A stretch of DNA of 24,355 nucleotides, from positions 1 to 24,355 of the forward strand of contig DFWB01000062.1 of assembly GCA_002380675.1 (NCBI GenBank), written 5' to 3'. Position 1 is the first letter of the stretch; every line of letters begins with the position of its first letter. This document shows, in pieces, positions 1 through 6,195 of this stretch. The notes beneath the pieces were generated by a model. The model was given only the letters and a program-made list of their open reading frames with translations, did not search any database and was not told the origin of the DNA. Source of the DNA: Akkermansiaceae bacterium UBA4145. GTDB taxonomy: Bacteria; Verrucomicrobiota; Verrucomicrobiia; Verrucomicrobiales; Akkermansiaceae. The translations under genes were made by a program, and so were the position numbers.

Positions 1-543
1 GGGAATGGTTCTTGCCAGCTTGTCCGCGATCTTGATACCGGGAATTCCTCCTCCATTGGTCAGATAGTCCATGGTGAGGCTCTGCTGTGACAGCATGTTA
101 AGATTGGAGAGGACCAGATCGTGGGTAAAGTCGATGGGCTTGGATCCTCGGGCTCGCACGCCCACGAAGCGCCGGTCCCTTTTCAGATGAGCGACATGCT
201 GGGAAAAATCCTCGCGGTAGACATCCACATTTCCGACGAGGCCAATGTAGAAAGGGTCACCCTTGACCAAGTCAAGTACCCACCGGTTGTCTTCGAGACG
301 ATCGCTCGCCTCGACAACGACTACCCCGGTCACTCCCGCAGCTTTTGCTAATCTACTGTATTCCGTCGGGAGATGGGGTTTGTAGAGCACCTTGTCCTTT
401 TCCGGAGGCCAGCCGACCTTCTGCTCACGCGTTGTGTCATAGAGGTGGATGTGGGTATCGATGAGATGTTTGACGGGTTGAATATCGGCTCCGGCTATCT
501 GGGATCCGATCAGGGCGAGGAAGAGTGCCTTGCTGGGGTTCAT
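1..543 (-). CDS. Exported amidohydrolase (COG3618/amidohydrolase-2 type), C-terminus cut by window edge
   Basis: The frame is open from an ATG at 543-541 to the left edge, so only the first 181 residues are visible. The N-terminus is a plausible signal peptide (hydrophobic ALFLALIGSQIAGA, residues 6-19), so the enzyme probably acts outside the cytoplasm. Residues 29-35 read DTHIHLY, the metal-binding HxH motif on the first strand of amidohydrolase TIM barrels (His31 and His33). Further on are GVVVVEAS and a stretch resembling WVLDLVKGDPFYIGLVG, typical of the COG3618 lactonase-like hydrolases that include L-fuconolactonase. The substrate cannot be told from this fragment. The gene lies 51 bases downstream of the O-acetylesterase stop on the same strand, so the two may be co-transcribed. 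No clear Shine-Dalgarno sequence precedes the ATG; the signal peptide fixes the start. Confidence 0.87.
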   Translation of the reverse strand, partial: MNPSKALFLALIGSQIAGADIQPVKHLIDTHIHLYDTTREQKVGWPPEKDKVLYKPHLPTEYSRLAKAAGVTGVVVVEASDRLEDNRWVLDLVKGDPFYIGLVGNVDVYREDFSQHVAHLKRDRRFVGVRARGSKPIDFTHDLVLSNLNMLSQQSLTMDYLTNGGGIPGIKIADKLARTIP

Positions 544-594
544 GTCAAAAAGAGGGAATGGTCTGCCGATCTCGAGGTTGAACAATTGACGCCT

Positions 595-1947
595 TTATTC
601 CCCGGTGCCGCCTGTCCAATTTTCAGTCTGGAATGGGGAGGCAGGAAGTCCTTCTCCATTGACCAGATTGGGGTTTGCGACCTTATGCCAGCCAAACCGG
701 ACCTGAGTAGGCTGTTTGATCTTCTCAGCGGTGACGAGAACCTGATCGCCGACAATTTTTGCATCAGCATCCACGAATTGACCGTCCGCACCCGCAATTT
801 GAAATTCTGAAAGGCTCTTCCCATCTCTTGCCTTGAGGCCGTTTGCGTGAGCGAATGTCAGGCGGATTGAGCTCTTTTCAATCTTCATGGCCTTGTAAAG
901 GGGGCCAGAGTAGATCACTTCCTGGCTCTTGTAGTGCTTTGCGAGGGCCCAGCGGGCCAGCCGGCCACCCACCTCATGTTTGTTTCGAGGGTGGATATCC
1001 CCGATGTTGTGTACGATGTCCGTGGTTACTGCCATTCCCGTATGAGGAATCTTTAGGGTAGCGCACTGAGCCTCCCAGAGGGCGGGAAGTTGTCCTGAAG
1101 CGTAGGAACCTCCACTCCATGGGGCAATCTGGACAAAGTAGAAAGGCATACTCTCATTGTTGAACACGCGACGCCATCCTTCGATGAGATCTCTCATCTT
1201 TCCGGTATACGCTAATCCGTTTTTCTGGATGCAATTGGTCTCGCCCTGATACCAGATCGTGCCGGTTACCGGGAAATCCACAATTGGGGCAATCATACCG
1301 TTATACATTTTTCCTGAACCAGCATCTGTCACAGTCCAGGGCTCAATGGGAGAGCCTCCCCACGAGCTATTGATCAGCCCAACGGGAACACTCTGGTCCG
1401 CGTGGATCGCTTTACCAAAATGGTAGAGGACCGCGGAAAACCCAGGGATATTGGAAGAAGTGCATGGCTTCCATACTGCATTGACATCGGCCTGCGGCGT
1501 ATCGAACTGTTTCTTTGGAATGTGAAAGAGACGGATTCCCGGGTGGTTGGCGGCCTTGACGAACTCATCGCGGCCTTCGCTCTGATTCAGGTTCCACTCC
1601 ATATTGGACTGCCCGGATCCAATCCACACGTCACCAATCAAGATGTCTTCTAGAATGATGGTGTTTTTCCCCTTGATGGTCATTTTGTGGGACTTGCCTC
1701 CATCGGCCTTCAGGGTTGGCAGGTCGATGTGCCACTTGCCATTCTCGTCCGCAGTTGCAGAAAAGTTGCGTGACCCGAACTTGAGAGCGACCTTTTCTCC
1801 GGAGTCGGCAGTTCCCCAGACCTTGAGTGGAGTCCCTCGCTGGAGCACCATGTGACTCCCAAAAATCCGAGGAAGAGAGACGTCAGCCAGTCCCGAAAGG
1901 GGCAGGGCGCCGAGAAGACAGGCAAGAAGTGAGAGCGTATGTTTCAT
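595..1947 (-). CDS. Sialate O-acetylesterase-like SASA (SGNH-type) esterase, secreted
   Basis: This 450-residue protein belongs to the SASA/sialate O-acetylesterase family, which removes O-acetyl groups from sugars. A signal peptide covers about residues 1-21. A beta-sandwich follows (about 22-100), containing the SLPRIFGSHMVLQR opening typical of this family. The catalytic domain has GQSNMEW at 112-118 with nucleophile Ser114, SSWGGSPIEPW at 194-204, WYQGETN at 232-238, and DIHP at 317-320 carrying the Asp/His pair (His319). The length is normal for the family and all expected catalytic blocks are present. The frame stays open a further 106 codons upstream, but the ATG at 1947 is chosen because a strong AGGAAGG ribosome-binding site precedes it and a signal peptide follows. 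The true substrate may be a plant or algal O-acetylated glycan, sialic acid or O-acetyl-muramic acid; sequence alone does not decide. Confidence 0.93.
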   Translation of the reverse strand: MKHTLSLLACLLGALPLSGLADVSLPRIFGSHMVLQRGTPLKVWGTADSGEKVALKFGSRNFSATADENGKWHIDLPTLKADGGKSHKMTIKGKNTIILEDILIGDVWIGSGQSNMEWNLNQSEGRDEFVKAANHPGIRLFHIPKKQFDTPQADVNAVWKPCTSSNIPGFSAVLYHFGKAIHADQSVPVGLINSSWGGSPIEPWTVTDAGSGKMYNGMIAPIVDFPVTGTIWYQGETNCIQKNGLAYTGKMRDLIEGWRRVFNNESMPFYFVQIAPWSGGSYASGQLPALWEAQCATLKIPHTGMAVTTDIVHNIGDIHPRNKHEVGGRLARWALAKHYKSQEVIYSGPLYKAMKIEKSSIRLTFAHANGLKARDGKSLSEFQIAGADGQFVDADAKIVGDQVLVTAEKIKQPTQVRFGWHKVANPNLVNGEGLPASPFQTENWTGGTGE

Positions 1948-1956
1948 GGTGGCCTG

Positions 1957-1963
1957 CCTTCCT
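1957..1963 (-). promoter_or_regulatory. Ribosome-binding site of the O-acetylesterase gene
   Basis: On the minus strand these bases read AGGAAGG, nine bases before the ATG at 1947. This is the clearest Shine-Dalgarno sequence in the window, since most genes here lack one. It decides between the signal-peptide start and the long upstream open frame. Confidence 0.6.
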
Positions 1964-2168
1964 AGAGAGAAAGAAGACCGGGCGCCAGCGTAAAGGCCCC
2001 TAGGGATGGCTGAGCTCCGAGAGCTTCCGTGTCCGGTCGACGGGGACTTTCCGGTCGCTCTTGATGAGACCCACTCGGATAGAGGGATCGCTCTCGGTCG
2101 AATCAAAGTCAATGGATGCGAAGCTAAGGTTTTGCTGTTAGCCACTGCGGAAGAAATGATTTCTACCA

Positions 2169-2181
2169 GTGGGTATCCCAC
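2169..2181. other. Small perfect hairpin downstream of the AmiE-NamZ gene
   Basis: GTGGG (2169-2173) and CCCAC (2177-2181) are complementary around a three-base TAT loop. The hairpin starts 24 bases past the stop of the minus-strand hydrolase-muramidase gene. There is no T-run after it, so it may be a weak terminator or an mRNA 3' end stabiliser. The rest of the 257-base gap 1948-2204 shows no recognisable element apart from the ribosome-binding site at its left end. Confidence 0.25.
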
Positions 2182-2204
2182 GCGTGCCGAATCATGATAG
2201 GAGC

Positions 2205-4565
2205 TTATTGATACAGCAGAAAGTTTCTGCGGCGTTCTCTGAAGCTGTCCAAGTCTTTTCCCCACTCCGCGATGATAGACTTATAAGGACGCTGGTCCAA
2301 AATCGCCTTTTCGGTGAAGGGGTGGCATAGAAGGGTATTCAGCTTTTCGGTTCGCCATTGGTCCGGGTAGAGTTTCCGCAGTGACTGGGCCAGGGCGACG
2401 CCGAGATGAGGAGATTCGCAGGTGAATGGATCCTTCAAGAGAAGGCGCACGCCACCACATTCCTCACCTTCAAAAACACTGGATTCCGGAGTGAATCTGA
2501 CAGGAACGAATTCGAGCCCTGGGAGATTTGTTGCACTGAGCTGCGAGGCGAGCGCTTCAGGTTCGATATATGGTGCGCCAACAAGTTCAAAAGGAAGACT
2601 AGTTCCTCTGCCTACGGAAAGATTGGTGAACTCTAGCAGGCCAATACCCGGATAGAGGGTAGCAGCAGCGAGGTTGGGCATATTTGGGGAAGGCTTGATC
2701 CATGGGAGACCCGTTTCGTCAAAGCGCATAGATCGTTTCCAATGGCGAAGGGGGACTACCGAGAGGTTCAGCTCGGGGTAGAGTTCGCTCTGGTAGAGCC
2801 TGGCGATCTCTCCCGCGGTCATGCCGTGTTGTAATGGAATATCGTGGAAGGCGACGAATTTCTGGTCCCCGTCACGGAGTGGCCCCGCCACTTTTTCACC
2901 GCCCAGCGGATTCACACGATCAAGGACGACAAACTGGATTCCCGCTTCCTTTGCTGCTTCCATTGCGAGGCCCATGGTGGAAAGGTAGGTATAGAAGCGG
3001 CACCCGATGTCCTGCATGTCAAAGACGAGGGCATCAATCTCTTGCAGATGCTCTGGGCTCGGTTTGCGGCGATCCTTCCCAGCGTAGAGGCTACGAACGG
3101 GGAGTCCGGTCCGGCTATCGAATCCGTCTTCCACCTTTCCGTCTGCCGTGCCACGGATGCCGTGTTCTGGGCCGAAAAGAGAGACCAATTTCACTGAGGG
3201 GGCTTCGTGGAGAAGGTCGATCGTGCTCCTGCGATCCCGGTTCAGTCCTGTTGGGTTAGTGATGAGACCAACCCTGAGATCATTCAGGGGAGCAAAGGCG
3301 CTGGCGATCAGGACATCGATTCCACTGAGAACATTCCCGACCGGATATTGAATCTTCTCCGGGGTATCTGCCGTCTTCCGGCCCGTCACCTCAGGCAGGG
3401 CCCCTGAGACCGCTGTGAAGTCGAAGCCCGTAGCCTCCGCAGCGAGGGTGCCGAGCTGATAGCGCAGTGTGCGGACATCTCCCCCCGAAGGGTGATTTCG
3501 GTTACTCAGGAAGATGACCGTGGTTCGGCTGAAGGGGTCGATCCAGAGAGAGGTGCCGGTCCATCCGGAATGACCGAAGGAGCCAAGCGGAAAGGTTTTT
3601 CCACGAGGTCCCGCATAAGGAGAATCAATGTCGAAACCAAGCCCTCGACGAACGGAGACGGCCTCTGGAGTCTGGACGGAGGACATAAGTTCAACGGTCT
3701 CTGGGCGTAGAATGCGTGCTCCTTCCAGCTGCCCGCCCTGCAGGATCATGCGGGCAAAGCGTGCAAGATCATGGGCGCTGGTGAAGAGGCCCGCATGACC
3801 TGCTTCGCCCGCCATGGCCCCTGCCGTGGGGTCATGAACGACTCCCTTGAGGACGCTCCCGTCATCCATCATGGTCGTAGGGGCGATTCGGGGTAGATAT
3901 GTTTCTGCAGGATGGAAAAAGGTGTCCTTCATTTGCAAAGGTCCGAAAATAGTTTCCTGCGCGAAAGCGGAAAGAGGTTTCCCTGTAACTCTGCTGACAA
4001 TTTCTCCCAGCAGAATGAAATTGATATCGCTATATCGGTGTTCGTAACCAGCATGCCCGATCGAAGGTTCACTGCATGCAAGCGCGATGCCGGTGTGTTT
4101 TCCGTTCCAGTCGTATCCCTTGCGAATTCCAGGGAGGAGGCCGCTCGTATGGGTAAGAAGGTGACGGATCGTAATTCTAGACTTGTTAGGGTCTCCCGTA
4201 AGCTCGGGAAGAAATTTGGAGGCTTTGTCCTTAAGCTTGATCTGAGAATTCTCGATCAGTTTCAGGATGCATGGAGCGGTAGCAATCACCTTGGTGAGAG
4301 ATGCTGCATCGAAGATGGTATCGACTGACATATCCTCTTTCACGGGAACCGATGACCGTTTGCCGTAGGCTTTCCGGTAGATCTCATCACCTCGCTCCAG
4401 CCAGAGAACTCCGCCAGGGAGTTTCTTTTTCTGGATAGCCTCCAATATTACGGTGTCCACCTGCTTCAGAGTCTCAGGACGAAAAGCGGCAGGGCTTGCC
4501 CGGAGTGTATGAGCCGGGCCTTCCAGAAGAAGGAGAAGGCAGAAGAGCAGATATGGAATGCGCAT
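2205..4565 (-). CDS. Fusion of beta-lactamase-fold serine hydrolase (AmiE-like) and exo-beta-N-acetylmuramidase (NamZ, DUF1343)
   Basis: This 786-residue exported protein has two catalytic halves. Residues 1-24 are a signal peptide (MRIPYLLFCLLLLLEG). Residues 30-385 are a class C beta-lactamase-type serine hydrolase with SLTK at 89-92 (Ser89, Lys92), YSDIN at 178-182 and HSGWTG at 332-337. Residues 410-786 are DUF1343/NamZ, with VGLITNPTG at 432-440, FGPEHGIRG at 464-472 (acidic Glu467) and FDMQDIGCRFYTY at 515-527. NamZ enzymes release MurNAc from the non-reducing end of peptidoglycan fragments. AmiE is the B. subtilis amidase of the same recycling operon, where amiE, nagZ and namZ are adjacent. 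The fusion therefore probably trims muropeptides outside the cytoplasm. The start at 4565 is chosen because it begins the signal peptide; an in-frame ATG lies 12 codons upstream at 4601. The hydrolase half could instead be an esterase or D-Ala peptidase. Confidence 0.93.
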   Translation of the reverse strand: MRIPYLLFCLLLLLEGPAHTLRASPAAFRPETLKQVDTVILEAIQKKKLPGGVLWLERGDEIYRKAYGKRSSVPVKEDMSVDTIFDAASLTKVIATAPCILKLIENSQIKLKDKASKFLPELTGDPNKSRITIRHLLTHTSGLLPGIRKGYDWNGKHTGIALACSEPSIGHAGYEHRYSDINFILLGEIVSRVTGKPLSAFAQETIFGPLQMKDTFFHPAETYLPRIAPTTMMDDGSVLKGVVHDPTAGAMAGEAGHAGLFTSAHDLARFARMILQGGQLEGARILRPETVELMSSVQTPEAVSVRRGLGFDIDSPYAGPRGKTFPLGSFGHSGWTGTSLWIDPFSRTTVIFLSNRNHPSGGDVRTLRYQLGTLAAEATGFDFTAVSGALPEVTGRKTADTPEKIQYPVGNVLSGIDVLIASAFAPLNDLRVGLITNPTGLNRDRRSTIDLLHEAPSVKLVSLFGPEHGIRGTADGKVEDGFDSRTGLPVRSLYAGKDRRKPSPEHLQEIDALVFDMQDIGCRFYTYLSTMGLAMEAAKEAGIQFVVLDRVNPLGGEKVAGPLRDGDQKFVAFHDIPLQHGMTAGEIARLYQSELYPELNLSVVPLRHWKRSMRFDETGLPWIKPSPNMPNLAAATLYPGIGLLEFTNLSVGRGTSLPFELVGAPYIEPEALASQLSATNLPGLEFVPVRFTPESSVFEGEECGGVRLLLKDPFTCESPHLGVALAQSLRKLYPDQWRTEKLNTLLCHPFTEKAILDQRPYKSIIAEWGKDLDSFRERRRNFLLYQ

Positions 4566-4647
4566 GGGCTTCGACGTCACAGAACAGGGATATCGGGGCA
4601 TAGCCTAGCTGGACTTTTGGGGGATGTCTGCCGTTAAGAACACGACA

Positions 4648-4672
4648 GCGACCCCTGCAAACGAGGGGTCGC
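4648..4672 (-). terminator. Perfect 9-bp hairpin, probable terminator of the di-haem peroxidase gene
   Basis: GCGACCCCT (4648-4656) and AGGGGTCGC (4664-4672) form a perfect nine-base-pair stem around the seven-base loop GCAAACG. It begins 25 bases after the stop of the minus-strand peroxidase gene and lies well before the start of the next gene. The following bases on the minus strand are only modestly T-rich, so it is not a textbook intrinsic terminator. Position and stem strength make transcription termination or mRNA end protection the likely role. Confidence 0.55.
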
Positions 4673-4696
4673 CTTGTGCGGATGATCCTTTGGAAA

Positions 4697-6052
4697 TTAT
4701 TCTCCGTAATTGAAGGGGTCAGAATATTTTGGGTCAGTCGTGAGATTGGGATCAGTCAGGGTATTGAGGAAGGCCACGAGGGCCCTTTTCTCTGCCTCGC
4801 TGAGATTTAATCGGATAGGGCGATTATTGTTGCGGAGTTGAGGGGCGAGATTGGGGTGGTTGACCACCTGGGAGTCGTAGAATTCGACCACTTCTTCCAA
4901 GGTCCTGAACCGACCATCGTGCATGTATGGTCCTGTGAGGGCGATGTTCCGTAGGGAGGGAGTTTTGAATTTACCGAGATCCTGCTGCCGACGGGTGATG
5001 GCACCTATACCCGGGTCCGTGTAGGGGTTTTCAAGTCCATTATTGAAAACCGTGTCGGAGACAAAGTTGTCGGTTCCGTGGCAGTCGTCACACCGCCCTT
5101 GGCCATTGAAGATTCGCCGCCCCTGGTTTTCCTGCGGGGTAAAGTTGGAAAAGTTGGAAGACCTTCCGTGGTCGAACTTGGATTCCGTTGAGATGATGCT
5201 GCGAATAAACTGAGCGAGGGCGAGAGAGATTCGTTCCGAGGTGACAACGGCGTCTCCGAACGCAAGGGTGAAAAGTTCTGCATAGTATCGCTCTGCGGAA
5301 ACTTTTGTGACGAGTTCATCCAGTGTCAGTCCCATTTCAACCTCGTTCTGGATAGGTTCAAGGACCTGCTCTTCCAGTGTTTGAGAACGCTCGTCCCAGA
5401 AGAAATGTCCTCGCTCATAGTATTTTGCATTAGTGAGCCCCATAGAGTTTCGATCGGTTTCCTCTCCCCGAAATCCGATGCTGAACTGACGAGGATCTGA
5501 GAAACCATGCTCCTGCTGATGGCAGGATGCGCATGAGATGGTATTATTGGCAGAGAGGCGCTTGTCGTAGAAAAGGACTCGCCCGAGCGTCGCTGCGCGG
5601 TCTGTCACCGGATTGTCTGCAGGGGTGTTGTCCTGGGCGATTACCTGAGGGGTGAGGAAGTGCGCGGGAAGGGAGGGAAGAGCGTAGTTGCCCGGGGTGG
5701 ATGGAAGAGCCAAAGCCTGGTTGACTCTGCTCTCACCTGCTTGGAGGACAGGGTCGAAGTTCAGACGGTAGAAGGATCGAGGGGTGTTCTCGAGAACGTG
5801 CAGGTTCTTGGCAAATCTCCCATTGTGAACTTTGATCGTCTCGAATTCATACCAGAAAATAAGGTCATGTGAGACTTGCAGATTCCACGTGTGATTCCCC
5901 GGGTCGGCAATAGCGATTCGCATGAACCCATTTTCTGGCAGAGGAGAAAAATTAATGTGTGAATCTGTGGGGATTTGAGCCTCCGCGGAGGCCGCACCGG
6001 CGAGGCTTGCGAGTAGGAGAGCGAGATGAGAGCGAGCTACAGGTTTTTTCAT
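4697..6052 (-). CDS. Di-haem cytochrome c peroxidase (CcpA/MauG family), exported
   Basis: This 451-residue protein is exported (signal peptide about 1-25, ending AEAQ) and carries two c-type haem sites: CASCH at 174-178 and CDDCH at 321-325. The order LGRVLFYDKRLSANNTISC, FSDPRQFS, FKTPSLRNIALTGPYMHDGRF and EVVEFYDSQ is the standard signature of bacterial cytochrome c peroxidases and MauG-like enzymes. Met377 in YMHDG is a likely distal haem ligand. These enzymes reduce peroxide in the periplasm or oxidise a protein substrate. Unusual for the family is an N-terminal extension (about 30-105) with LQVSHDLIFWYEF and a closing SFYRL, a short secreted-protein module also found in the adjacent dikinase-like protein. 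The ATG start at 6052 directly begins the signal peptide. Peroxidase and MauG-type oxidase roles cannot be separated from sequence alone. Confidence 0.95.
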   Translation of the reverse strand: MKKPVARSHLALLLASLAGAASAEAQIPTDSHINFSPLPENGFMRIAIADPGNHTWNLQVSHDLIFWYEFETIKVHNGRFAKNLHVLENTPRSFYRLNFDPVLQAGESRVNQALALPSTPGNYALPSLPAHFLTPQVIAQDNTPADNPVTDRAATLGRVLFYDKRLSANNTISCASCHQQEHGFSDPRQFSIGFRGEETDRNSMGLTNAKYYERGHFFWDERSQTLEEQVLEPIQNEVEMGLTLDELVTKVSAERYYAELFTLAFGDAVVTSERISLALAQFIRSIISTESKFDHGRSSNFSNFTPQENQGRRIFNGQGRCDDCHGTDNFVSDTVFNNGLENPYTDPGIGAITRRQQDLGKFKTPSLRNIALTGPYMHDGRFRTLEEVVEFYDSQVVNHPNLAPQLRNNNRPIRLNLSEAEKRALVAFLNTLTDPNLTTDPKYSDPFNYGE

Positions 6053-6136
6053 GGATAACCATGAACCACAGTCCGCACGATGGCACCATGCACTTTACCG
6101 ATGCTTTACTGCCTTAACCGACTCTTAATAGTTCTC

Positions 6137-6153
6137 CTACCGCTTCGGGGTAG
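6137..6153 (-). terminator. Short hairpin between dikinase-like and peroxidase genes
   Basis: CTACC (6137-6141) pairs with GGTAG (6149-6153) around GCTTCGG, and an inner C-G pair closes a TTCG loop on the plus strand. It lies 43 bases after the stop of the minus-strand dikinase-like gene. No T-tract follows, so read-through into the peroxidase gene remains possible. The call is tentative. Confidence 0.25.
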
Positions 6154-6195
6154 AAGAGATCGCTCTTTAAAGCATCTTGATGATGTTGCCCTTAT

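Noticed and set aside
373..810. Plus-strand 145-codon frame opposite the amidohydrolase and esterase genes
   Set aside because: It runs antisense across two well-supported genes and shows no family motif.
2006..2197. Plus-strand 63-codon frame in the gap between the esterase and the AmiE-NamZ gene
   Set aside because: It has no clear ribosome-binding site, no recognisable domain and no support beyond being open. It could be a small gene but cannot be supported.
1948..2265. Upstream open extension of 106 codons in frame with the O-acetylesterase
   Set aside because: It precedes a signal peptide and a good AGGAAGG ribosome-binding site at the internal ATG, runs into the end of the next gene, and its residues resemble no known domain.
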